A stretch of DNA of 22,609 bases from Mesotoga sp. UBA6090. Lineage in GTDB: Bacteria > Thermotogota > Thermotogae > Petrotogales > Kosmotogaceae. Shown here piece by piece: positions 15,087 to 22,609 of this stretch. The first letter of the stretch is position 1, and every line of letters begins with the position of its first letter. The stretch is taken from NCBI RefSeq assembly GCF_002435945.1, contig NZ_DIXC01000015.1, forward strand, positions 1 to 22,609, read 5' to 3'. The translations under genes were made by a program, and so were the position numbers. The notes beneath the pieces are model-generated. The model did not search any database. It saw only the letters and a list, made by a program, of their open reading frames with translations, and had not been told where the DNA came from.

Positions 15087-15911
15087 GTGGTCAGGATAGT
15101 GACGGACAGCTCATGTGATTTGCCGGTTGAAACGCTAAAGAAGTATGGTATTCCCTTTGCCTCTCTCAACATTTTCGTTGATGATATGACTTTCAAGGAA
15201 GATATCGGCATTACTCCAGAGGAGTTCTGCCGATTGATGGGTAAATCACGTGAACTCTCGAAGACATCTCAGCCTTCGCCAGCCGATTTTGCAGGGATTT
15301 TTGAGGATATTCAGAAGAAGGGCGAAACTCCACTGTGTATTACAATATCATCGAAACTCAGTGGTACCTATCAATCAGCGGTCCTTGGCGCCAAAATGAG
15401 CGGAGGCAAGGCGATTATATTTGATTCTCTTGCAGGTTCGATTTCGCATGGTATCCAGGTGCTGATGGCCGCTAGAATGGCTGAATCGGGTGCTAAGTTG
15501 GACGAAATAGTCGAAGCACTTGAAGAGTACAGAAAAGACGTGAAGATAATCATCTCTCTTGCGACAGTGGAGAATATTGTCAAAGGTGGCCGTCTGAGCA
15601 AATTTCAAGGGAGCCTGGTCAACATATTGAACATGAAGATTATCCTGCACGGTATAAATGGCGAAGTGAAACTCCTTAAGAAGGTAAGAAGAAGCAGGAG
15701 ATTTAGAGAAGCAATAATTGAGTTGATAGCTGCTGCCTCAAAAACCGGAAAGAAGATTTTTGGCATTACTCACGTCAATAATCTGGAAGATGCTGAATTC
15801 TTTGCTTCTGAAATAAGAAAACGCGTGCGAGATTCGGAAGTCATAATTGGAAAGATGGGTCCTGCAATTGCCACATACGCTGGAGAGGGCGGACTTATAT
15901 TGGCGCTCTGA
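15087..15911 (+). CDS. DegV family protein (fatty-acid binding)
   Basis: A 274-residue DegV protein. It opens VRIVTDSSCDLP (the DSS motif at 7-9), has TSQPSPADF (60-68) and SSKLSGTYQSA (88-98), and further on KGGRLSK, all typical of the family. DegV proteins bind one fatty acid between two domains; in Firmicutes related FakB proteins present the fatty acid to the kinase FakA for phosphorylation. No FakA-like gene is in the window. The start is GTG at 15087 with GAGGAGG 7 nt upstream, preceded by A/T-rich sequence (TATTAT near 15060) as a possible -10. Length is normal for the family. It appears monocistronic, with no clear terminator. Confidence 0.92.
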   Translation: MVRIVTDSSCDLPVETLKKYGIPFASLNIFVDDMTFKEDIGITPEEFCRLMGKSRELSKTSQPSPADFAGIFEDIQKKGETPLCITISSKLSGTYQSAVLGAKMSGGKAIIFDSLAGSISHGIQVLMAARMAESGAKLDEIVEALEEYRKDVKIIISLATVENIVKGGRLSKFQGSLVNILNMKIILHGINGEVKLLKKVRRSRRFREAIIELIAAASKTGKKIFGITHVNNLEDAEFFASEIRKRVRDSEVIIGKMGPAIATYAGEGGLILAL

Positions 15912-16715
15912 ACTCACCATTTAGGGTAACCAAGAAGGCCCAGAAAACTTGAGATTACAGGTTGCCGGTTGCATTGACAGAAGAACAAGATTCTGAATCA
16001 AGAAAGAAAGCAGAGAAATGCGAAGCTGGAGAACAGCGTGCCCGTAGGCAATACCGATTCGCAGCGAAGTATTCTCTTTCATCGTCGGCGGTCATACTCT
16101 TAGCCGACAAAGACGTTGAATCTCTTTTCTGGAAGAGTTCATTATGAGGAAGAATTAGACTTCCATTCTTTCAATAAACTGTCAAATCTTCATTGAGGAT
16201 CAGACGAACTAATTCATGCGTAGGATTACGAATTCGCCCACGCAACTTCTGAAGAAAGAAGCTGGGCAATGAACTCGAGGACCAATCGATGATTCTCACG
16301 ATTCCAGCGCCAAACTGAGGATGCTTTTGGCATCCTTGGTTGTTCTGTTGACAATCTTCCACGGAGGATCGAAGATCTCTTCCTTCCCGGAGGTTCAGTA
16401 CCAGCAAATAGCAGTTCTTCGAAGCACAACCAGGAAACTTCCTGGAAGACAAACAGATCAAGCCAAAGCTGTGCCAGGCTCTCAAAAGAACGGCATATTC
16501 GTCGATAGTTGATTAGGAACTTCTTTGTCGGTTTTCTTTGGCCATATCGGGGGTACAACTGATCATTGATGAACAGCTCTTGTTACATCTCTTCCTATTG
16601 AACGGTATGTGAAACTCTCGACAACGCTCATGCTAATCGTCACGATATACTACGTTCTCGTCTTCTCGAGGTTGAATCCAGTTTTCTCCTCACTAATACC
16701 AGTAACTGAATATCC
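15912..16715. other. Long intergenic region with decayed-looking sequence
   Basis: About 800 bases without a convincing gene. 15955-16110 is structured: AATAC-TTCG-CAG-CGAA-GTATT nested pairing (16050-16073) and GTCGGC/GCCGAC (16084-16089 with 16103-16108). 16171-16558 has overlapping open frames on the minus strand with no ribosome binding site or recognisable motif. 16609-16719 on the plus strand could encode a 36-residue hydrophobic peptide (TTLMLIVTIYYVLVF core) whose stop overlaps the peptidase stop, but it also lacks a ribosome binding site. These may be remnants of lost genes. Confidence 0.55.
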
Positions 16716-18509
16716 CTAGCGCAAATACTTATCAAGAAAGGCGAGCATAGCATTTGCACCTCTTATCCTATTTGCTTTCTTTTTGAAGCCATGTCCTTCA
16801 TCTTCGAACACTACATATTCAACGGGAACATCTTTTCTCTTAAGACTCTCAACGATTTCGTCTGATTCTACCTTCAATACTCTTGGATCATTTACACCCT
16901 GAAGAACCAGGAGTGGTCTTTCAATCTTTTCGACGTGAAAGAGAGGGGAAATGCTCTTGAGGTATTCTTCCTCTTCAAAGGGGTTTCCAATCTTCGTGTA
17001 TAAGAGGTCTTTGATAGCTTTCCACCAGGCAGGCACTTCTTTGAGAGTTCTCACCCAGTTCGAGACACCAAAAAAATCCGTACCCACCTTGAACTCCTTC
17101 GGCCTGAAAGCAAGTGCCGCTAGAACCATGAATCCGCCGTAACTTCCACCATTTATTCCTATTCTTTCTTCGTCGATGAAATCAAGGGTGGCCAAATACT
17201 TAGCGGCGGCCACGCAATCATCCAGATCTGCTTCTCCGTGCTTGTGATCCGCGGCTTTGAAGAAGCTCTTTCCGTAGCCGGAGCTTCCTCTGTTATTGAC
17301 TGCATAAATAGCATATCCATGATTTGCAATGAACTGGATCTCAGGACTGTATCTTGGCAGAGACTGACCTCCCGGTCCTCCGTGAACCCATACAATCGCA
17401 GGTGCTTTTTCGTTTGGCGGAACATTTCTAGGTGGATAGAAAATCCCAGGCACTTGGAGACCGTCGTATGAAATGAAGCGGAGTACCTTTGCTTCAGAGA
17501 GGTCATTACTGTTTACTTCTTCGCTCATGGAATCAGTGAGCTGCTCTGTCTCCTTCGTCTCGAGATCGATCGCAAAGATATTAGGAGATGATGTCGCCGA
17601 GTCACAAAGATAGTACAAGAAGCGGCTATCCTTGCTGAAGCATTGATCGTAAACGACACCACCCGTCTCCACGGGAGACATCTTAGGGGAATTGTCTTTT
17701 GTGTCGATTATATGGAGTTCGGAAAAACCGTCTCTATTGACGATAAGCACAGCGGTTTCCCCGTCTTCCGATATCCTCCCGGGGAATATGTCCCAATTGA
17801 AGGCAAGGATCTCTTCACGTTCTTTGCTTTCTATATCCGTTACCCACAGTGTCATGAATTCCCCTTCAATGTCCGATATACAGTAAAGCTTCATCGAGTC
17901 TTTTGAGAAGAAGAGAGGTATGAAATTTGCTTCTCCTTCATGGGGGGACAGAAGTGTTGTTTCCCCGCTTAGCAAGTCATGGAGATAGACATTAGAATTG
18001 TTTGCAGTCTCGGGCTTATGAAGGGCGAGAAACCTTTCATCATGCGAAATTGGACCCAGTTCATACAAGTCTTTGTTTTCGAAGACCAGCTCACCTGCTA
18101 GATCGGCCTTATCAAACCGATAAAGATCGAATCTACTTCTATCAATCTTGTTCGAATAGTAGTAAACACTATTGCCCACGCAGACGTGAAATCCTGACTT
18201 GGTATTTTCGAAAGGGGTCAGATCTTTGATTTCCCCTTCTGTTCCTAGATAGAGATGATGCAGTTCATCGCCGCCCTTGTCCATTGCAAAAATGAAGCTT
18301 CCATCTTCGTAGACGTGAGACACCAATGCGTTTTCGGTGAGTGATGTTATCTGCCTGTGCTTTCCCTTCTCCTTATCTAGTTCAAAGATATTGTAGTTGC
18401 CCGTTTTGTCTGACGAGTAAAGAATTCTTTTGGAATCGGGAGATACCGCGAATGATGCAATGGTCTCATTCTCCATAAGATCTTCAATCGAGTACTTCTT
18501 CTCAGTCAT
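16716..18509 (-). CDS. S9 family peptidase (acylaminoacyl peptidase-like)
   Basis: A 597-residue serine peptidase of the prolyl oligopeptidase superfamily. The N-terminal 330 residues form a TolB/WD40-like beta-propeller (repeated motifs such as SPDSKRILYSSD and FSKDSRFLYYLCD). The C-terminal alpha/beta-hydrolase domain has HGGPGG (376-381, oxyanion region), the nucleophile in GGSYGGF (Ser456), Asp541 in GVNDPRV and His573 in DEGHGF: a complete triad. There is no signal peptide, so it is cytoplasmic and probably trims oligopeptides or N-acylated peptides. The ATG at 18509 has AAGGAGG 6 nt upstream. Length is normal. It is transcribed away from the DUF4097 gene; the 290-nt gap must hold both promoters. 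Confidence 0.93.
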   Translation of the reverse strand: MTEKKYSIEDLMENETIASFAVSPDSKRILYSSDKTGNYNIFELDKEKGKHRQITSLTENALVSHVYEDGSFIFAMDKGGDELHHLYLGTEGEIKDLTPFENTKSGFHVCVGNSVYYYSNKIDRSRFDLYRFDKADLAGELVFENKDLYELGPISHDERFLALHKPETANNSNVYLHDLLSGETTLLSPHEGEANFIPLFFSKDSMKLYCISDIEGEFMTLWVTDIESKEREEILAFNWDIFPGRISEDGETAVLIVNRDGFSELHIIDTKDNSPKMSPVETGGVVYDQCFSKDSRFLYYLCDSATSSPNIFAIDLETKETEQLTDSMSEEVNSNDLSEAKVLRFISYDGLQVPGIFYPPRNVPPNEKAPAIVWVHGGPGGQSLPRYSPEIQFIANHGYAIYAVNNRGSSGYGKSFFKAADHKHGEADLDDCVAAAKYLATLDFIDEERIGINGGSYGGFMVLAALAFRPKEFKVGTDFFGVSNWVRTLKEVPAWWKAIKDLLYTKIGNPFEEEEYLKSISPLFHVEKIERPLLVLQGVNDPRVLKVESDEIVESLKRKDVPVEYVVFEDEGHGFKKKANRIRGANAMLAFLDKYLR

Positions 18510-18799
18510 CTAATTCCTCCTTGAATGTTCTACTGCCAAACAACAGCGAATTATCATAGGGCATGGTTCTGTATGGTCCAATGGTGTGTTAGGCTTCCTT
18601 ATTGCAATCATATAACAAGTAGCCATCAGTTGGGCATATCGTTGACAGATGACCTTATTACTCTCAAATCTTGCAACTCGCATTTGAACTTTCCCGAGGA
18701 AAAGAAGATTTCTGACTCTAACGAAGAACGACGTTACTGGAATGTTAAAAATGGAGTCACCAAAGATCCTGGAAGCGATGTACGAATAGGAGTGATGAT

Positions 18800-19884
18800 A
18801 TGAGAGAAATTATCAGAAATAGAGGGCTGGCGCTTGCGGGACTTCTGCTAGAAATAGGGGTCCTTTTGATAGGTGCAGCAGTGATAATCCGTCCTGAAAT
18901 TTTGGGATTCAGTTTTGGTTCTGGCTGGTCATTCACTGGAACGAAGTTCAACGAAGACTTCTCAGAGACAATCACCGAGAAAATAAACTCATTGGAAATC
19001 GACACCCTTAACGGAAAGGTCGAAGTAGTGGGCTGGGAAAGAGATTATGTTGAAATCAAGGTTGAACAGTCAATTAGGTTTCAAACGAAAATCTCAAAGA
19101 AGAGTATCTTGAAAAGACCAGACCGGTCATCAATGCAGTAGATGGTAAGCTTACGGTGATTGTTCCCAAACTATCTCAGACAAATGAATTTATGGGGCAG
19201 GCAACAACAATTTATCTGAGTGTCCCGTCGGAAACGGTGGAAGATATAATGGTGAATACTACCAACGGAGCAATCGTTTTCAAATCACTCAATGCCTCAA
19301 TAAGAGGTAGAAGCAGCAATGGAGGTTTGGAGCTGATCTCCGTCTCGAAAAGCATAAAGCTTGAAACCTCTAATTCGCCCATTTTTGTCGAGGAATGTGC
19401 CGGGATCATGGAACTCAGATCCACCAACGGTGCGTTCGAAGCAAAGGGAATATCAGGAACCCTCATCGTAGAGACAAGCAATGCTCCGATAACAATCGAA
19501 AAGGGAACTATCAATGTTTCGGCAAATTCCACGAACGGAGCAATCATAATCACTGAGAGCTCACTTCTCGGTGATAGGAATTGTTTCGAAACCTCAAACG
19601 CGAAGATTGTCTGCGACGCGATCCTTCCAGATTTCGGAGTTCTTGAACTGCTATCCACAAATGGGAGTATCAGCATCGTTTTAGATGACTCGATCCGTGC
19701 AGAGATAAGCGCATCGACAACCAACGGAACCGTCAATTTGAAGGGTCTTACCGTAGGTGTAATCAGTTCGAGTTCAACTAGCTTGAGAGGTTCTCTGAAC
19801 GGTGGCAATGGGCTCTCAATAAACATGAAAACCAGTAATTCAAACATTACTATCGACAAGCTCGATGCTGAAGATTCAATCTAG
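18800..19884 (+). pseudogene. DUF4097-type membrane-anchored beta-solenoid protein, frameshifted
   Basis: The first segment (18800 to about 19086) has a transmembrane helix (residues about 8-32) and begins the adhesin-like domain (SLEIDTLNGKVEVVGWERD). Read onward in this frame it ends at a TAG at 19139-19141. From about 19085 the protein continues in the next frame (NENLKEEYLEKT, then INAVDGKLTVIVPK) to 19884. Restoring one A in CAAACG (to CAAAACG) joins the halves as ...RFQ-NENLK.... The second part has evenly spaced TNG and TSN(A/S)P motifs, a right-handed beta-solenoid pattern typical of DUF4097. The ATG at 18800 has GGAGTGATG upstream. The lesion sits in a run of A, so natural inactivation, phase variation and sequencing error are all possible. 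Confidence 0.85.
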
Positions 19885-20370
19885 TAATAGAAAAGGGTGG
19901 ATTTGAAGCATATTCCCATTTCCCGAACGCATTGTGTGGCGCGAATTTTCAATAGTCTTAAAATGGAAGCTAGACTGTCTTCTTTATAATCCAAGATTGA
20001 GATTTCAAGAAGAGTTCAAAATCACAGGTTGTAACGTTGAAAGAGTTTTGTTTGCTTGCCGCCTACACGATAAGGTCAGGATTTAAGGATATAGAGTGGG
20101 ATTATCAGCCGAGTGTAGATGATGGATAGTTGGATGCAGAATGCTCTGTATGTCATTTGCAGAAAGAAGCGGAATCTGATTGACTACACTGATCACCCAA
20201 ATCTCATTGAGCGACGCAAGGATCCCGAAAAAGCGCATAATTTCATCTCACTGATTTCCGATCTGGTCAGAACGGAGTGCGTAAATTGAAGAGGCGTGCT
20301 CATGTAAGAAGGGCTTGTGATCATGTTCAATATGCTATTTCGAGCAGTATATGGCGATGAATGACAAAAA
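19885..20370. other. Intergenic region with possible small ORF
   Basis: About 490 bases between the DUF4097 gene and the terminator of the nucleotidase gene. A 56-residue frame at 20119-20289 (MMDSWMQNALYVICRKK start, rich in charged residues) looks protein-like but has no ribosome binding site; a short frame upstream (LKEFCLLAAYTIRSGFKDIE) could be an earlier, frameshifted part of the same gene. I recognise no family. No RNA gene or repeat is evident. Confidence 0.45.
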
Positions 20371-20400
20371 AACCGGAGGTATTTTACCTCCGGTTCTGTT
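20365..20400 (-). terminator. Bidirectional terminator after the nucleotidase gene
   Basis: AACCGGAGGTA (20371-20381) pairs with TACCTCCGGTT (20385-20395) around a TTT loop. On the minus strand it is followed by a run of T, forming a strong terminator for the nucleotidase gene. On the plus strand CTGTTTTT follows, so it may work both ways. Confidence 0.9.
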
Positions 20401-20414
20401 TTTGGCAAGTGATT

Positions 20415-22205
20415 CTAGTCAGAGACTGTCAGCGGGACGTTCTCTGCGAGCTCTACGAGATCTACTTCGAAGAGTCGGTCTCCGATGTACTTTATGCCCT
20501 TTATTCCAAGTTCTTTCGCCAAAGTTGCCGCTTCATCTCTGGATGTGAATGTGATTCTTCCTGCTGACTCAAATGGAACTATAGACCAGTTGTAGGAAGG
20601 CGAGGGGGTAATAGTACCCTTCTCGATTATGTAGTCAATTATTACGCTTCTGTTCTCAACTGTAGATGAAAGAACAATATCCGCGTCGACTAGATGATAA
20701 CCGCCTCCACCTGCGCGGTAGTTGTTTGTGACAACGAGGAATTCCATATCGTCTTCGACTTCTTCACCCTCATAAGTGAGATTCACGATTCTTTGACCTT
20801 TGGGGTTTCGGACATCTATCTGGTAGTTGATTCCTTCAATTATATCGAAGTTATACGATGAGAAACGCGCCAGGAGGTTCTGATCCTCAGTACTGCTTGG
20901 ATCAATCTGGTTGAAGTTTTCGGCGCACTTTTCCAGCCAGCCTTTTAGCTCTATGCCGTTTACTTTCACAACGTGCAGTGTGTTCGAGTATATATAGATG
21001 TCTGCGGCATTCATTATTTTGACGTCTCCAGCTTCAACACTGGTGTTGGTTCTGAATGGCGCCGCGGCTGAAAGCAGTGGCATTCCTTCAAATTCAGTTC
21101 CCCTGAAATACTCACTTGCATACCAGAGCTGTGCTTCGTTGACGAGCTGAGTGACTTCGTTATCGATTACTCTACTGAAGTATCCCTTGATAGGTACGGT
21201 TGTCGTCCCAACCGGGGCCATTACGTAATCAATGGTTGCTTCGTGCTGTTCCTTAACTGCTTCGACTATTTCAGTCGCAGATTCAATCTTTTCGTCAACA
21301 TGCCATAGCTGTGGACAAGAAGAGAAGACCTCCCATTTTCCATCCTGATTAAGAAGATGAAAATGGATCAATCCTAGAGAACCTCCCCAGCTACCGGCCA
21401 TAGTAACGGGGACTCCATCGATTGTGTCGGCGATTCTTCCGTGACTGTGACCCATGATAATTGCATCTATTCCTTCAACGTTTTCGAGTATTGCTTCTGC
21501 GTCTGAGCTTCCCTGGTGAAGGGAAACTATGACGAGGTCAACTCCCTCCTCCCGCAGTTCGGGGACGTACTTGGCAGCTGCTTCGACTATAGGTTCGGCA
21601 TAGACTTTTCCTTCGAGGAGAACTCTGTCCCACATCATTATTTCCGGAGGAAGAAAGGCTATAACACCAATCCTAATTGGAATTCCATCGACTTCTCTTT
21701 CCAGTATCACATAAGGATCGTACCTGAGTTCTTCGGTGTCTGCGTTGTACAGATTTGCGGAAATCATTGGAAAATTCGCAGATGCAATCGCCAGGTCCAG
21801 ATATTCAAGACCGAAATTGAATTCGTGGTTTCCAATTCCAACTACGTCATAATCCATGATATTCATGGCTTCGATTATCGAGGGAGTGTCTCCCATTTTG
21901 ATTGGATCGATTCTTGCCTCACGCTCTGCGAGAACGCTTCCTTGAATAGTATCTCCCGTGTCGATCAAGACGGTGTTTCTGTACAGCTCCCTTGCCATCT
22001 TGATGAGAGTGAAAGTTTTGGCAGCGCCGTAATCACTCACTTCTTCTACAGTCAGGTAATCGTAAGGCATAACATAGCCATGAAGGTCCGTTGTTCCCAT
22101 AATCACGAGTTCGTGAATCGAGGTCTTTCCGAATGCCATTGCGGGGATTAGCGTAGCGAGAATCAGGACGATTACAACTGCAGGAATTCTTCTCTTCCAG
22201 TTCAA
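20415..22205 (-). CDS. Secreted CpdB-like 2',3'-cyclic nucleotide phosphodiesterase / nucleotidase
   Basis: A 596-residue exported metallo-phosphoesterase. A signal peptide (MNWKRRIPAVVIVLILATLI start, cleaved near AMAFG) is followed by a calcineurin-like domain with DLHG (40-43), DTGDTIQG (82-89), GIGNHEFNFG (123-132), SLHQG (228-232) and GHSHG (252-256), the two-metal site. A 5'-nucleotidase C-terminal domain has NFNQID (about 435) and VTNNYRAGGGG. FNQID and the DLHG-YDY spacing favour CpdB (2',3'-cyclic phosphodiesterase / 3'-nucleotidase) over UshA. It would release nucleosides and phosphate from extracellular nucleotides. The last about 60 residues are an extra tail. The start is TTG at 22205, with GGAGGT 7 nt upstream; an ATG at 22220 overlaps that site and would add MEVEL. 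A terminator follows. Confidence 0.9.
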   Translation of the reverse strand: MNWKRRIPAVVIVLILATLIPAMAFGKTSIHELVIMGTTDLHGYVMPYDYLTVEEVSDYGAAKTFTLIKMARELYRNTVLIDTGDTIQGSVLAEREARIDPIKMGDTPSIIEAMNIMDYDVVGIGNHEFNFGLEYLDLAIASANFPMISANLYNADTEELRYDPYVILEREVDGIPIRIGVIAFLPPEIMMWDRVLLEGKVYAEPIVEAAAKYVPELREEGVDLVIVSLHQGSSDAEAILENVEGIDAIIMGHSHGRIADTIDGVPVTMAGSWGGSLGLIHFHLLNQDGKWEVFSSCPQLWHVDEKIESATEIVEAVKEQHEATIDYVMAPVGTTTVPIKGYFSRVIDNEVTQLVNEAQLWYASEYFRGTEFEGMPLLSAAAPFRTNTSVEAGDVKIMNAADIYIYSNTLHVVKVNGIELKGWLEKCAENFNQIDPSSTEDQNLLARFSSYNFDIIEGINYQIDVRNPKGQRIVNLTYEGEEVEDDMEFLVVTNNYRAGGGGYHLVDADIVLSSTVENRSVIIDYIIEKGTITPSPSYNWSIVPFESAGRITFTSRDEAATLAKELGIKGIKYIGDRLFEVDLVELAENVPLTVSD

Positions 22206-22446
22206 TAGCTCCACCTCCATTTAGGTTGGCCAGCACTGTTGTCTGCCGGATGAATGATTACCCCCTGACCGTGAGAATGCTTTGCCAAAGATAATCACGG
22301 ATTTCAAAGAATGTTTCGAAACAGTACTATTTTACTATACTCATACGGCCCCAACAAGAAAGAAAAAGTACATCTCAGTAAATGAAAGTAGGCTGTCTAA
22401 TTAAGAGGGAGAGCGGAAGAACCGGCTCTGGGGTTTTGGACTCTAG
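22206..22446. other. Nucleotidase upstream region and junction with intron remnant
   Basis: About 240 bases between the nucleotidase start and the recognisable intron remnant. On the minus strand, TATAGT within GAGTATAGTAAAAT (about 22335-22340) is a possible -10 for the nucleotidase gene. A GTGAG at 22271 resembles a group II intron 5' end, but the distance to domain V is too short for a complete intron core, so it is not called. The 5' limit of the intron-derived DNA cannot be placed. Confidence 0.45.
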
Positions 22447-22544
22447 GGTCAGGCGAAAGCCGGTAAATGGCTAGAAGCTCTTGCTCGCAGAGAGCCTCAT
22501 CTTTTTTACACTGGACAATGGGGATATACTATTCGACTGGATAG
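22447..22544 (+). pseudogene. C-terminal remnant of a group II intron reverse transcriptase
   Basis: The reading frame from 22447 gives GQAKAGKWLEALARREPHLF. After a one-base shift in the T run at 22502-22507 it continues LHWTMGIYYSTG and stops at a TAG (22542-22544), 3 nt before domain V. The LF-x-HW pattern resembles the C-terminal end of many bacterial group II intron reverse transcriptase/maturases (from memory). Upstream of 22447 the frame is closed by TAG and no further RT sequence is recognisable; the nucleotidase start is only about 240 nt away, so more than 90% of the gene is absent. Frameshifted and truncated. Confidence 0.6.
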
Positions 22545-22547
22545 TGG

Positions 22548-22609
22548 GAGCCGGATGAATCGAGAGGTTCGAGTCCGGTTCTGAGAGAGCCTGGGGGTGA
22601 AATCCCCCT
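22548..22609 (+). mobile_element. Group II intron 3' end: domain V and part of domain VI
   Basis: 22548-22581 is a 34-nt hairpin with every landmark of group II intron domain V: it opens GAGCCG with the AGC catalytic triad (22549-22551), has a GAGA (GNRA) tetraloop at 22562-22565, a 2-nt bulge on the 3' side (22571-22572), and closes CCGGTTC. The G-C pair at positions 7/28 covaries relative to the textbook U-A. After TGAG the sequence starts a second stem (CTGGGGGTGAAATCCCCC), consistent with the distal part of domain VI, and is cut by the window end. The 3' splice site is not visible. With almost no RT gene upstream, this is probably a 5'-truncated intron copy. Confidence 0.85.

Noticed and set aside
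16171..16558. Two overlapping minus-strand frames of 104 and 110 codons
   Set aside because: No ribosome binding site, composition unlike the real genes, no motif recognised in any frame; kept only as part of the intergenic description.
18690..18787. Fragment reading RKRRFLTLT...ILEAMYE just upstream of the DUF4097 gene, reminiscent of a PadR regulator tail
   Set aside because: Too short, no upstream helix-turn-helix in any frame, and the resemblance rests on a few basic residues.
19084..19090. Programmed -1 frameshifting to join the DUF4097 halves
   Set aside because: The codon phase (TTT CAA ACG) does not match an X XXY YYZ slippery heptamer, so a plain deletion is more likely.
22271..22275. 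GTGAG as the 5' end of a complete group II intron
   Set aside because: Only about 275 nt separate it from domain V, too short for domains I-IV, and it departs from the GTGYG consensus.

Overview
The window looks like a chromosomal segment of a mesophilic or moderately thermophilic member of the Thermotogae, most like Mesotoga or Kosmotoga. This is inference from gene style: a Thermotoga TM1586-type nitroreductase, DegV, DUF2202, DUF4097 and CpdB-like proteins, strong GGAGG ribosome binding sites, frequent TTG/GTG starts and moderate G+C. No rRNA, tRNA or CRISPR array was seen.

Layout. 1-606: non-coding, with a dispersed-type palindrome and an array of four hairpins separated by a constant decamer. 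607-1810: SagB-type nitroreductase plus a coupled winged-helix-like protein, closed by a terminator. 2052-5873 (minus): secreted esterase, then an OmpR-type regulator (apparent CTG start) and its histidine kinase. 6262-6501 (minus): small hypothetical protein. 6502-7127: repeat-rich gap with a second, different hairpin array. 7128-11367: DUF89 phosphatase-like protein, then a large Orn/Lys/Arg decarboxylase after a 1-nt gap, then a broken PiT phosphate transporter gene. 11605-13086 (minus): TM1586-type nitroreductase and a flavodoxin with a palindrome over its promoter. 13316-15911: short-chain dehydrogenase, secreted DUF2202 protein and DegV. 15912-16715: long gap with decayed-looking sequence. 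16716-18509 (minus): S9 peptidase. 18800-19884: DUF4097 membrane-anchored beta-solenoid gene split by a one-base frameshift. 20415-22205 (minus): secreted CpdB-like nucleotidase. 22447-22609: 3' end of a group II intron (frameshifted end of the reverse transcriptase reading frame, complete domain V, start of domain VI), running off the window.

How it fits together. Most genes are ordinary housekeeping or accessory metabolism in short operons. The esterase and the two-component system are co-oriented, with a hairpin in the gap between them. DUF89 and the decarboxylase are very likely translationally coupled. The less ordinary content is outside the intact genes: two hairpin arrays with the same architecture but unrelated sequence, a group II intron remnant, two or three broken genes, and a recurring ATGGAGGT arrangement in which a decoy start codon overlaps the ribosome binding site of all three signal-peptide genes called here.
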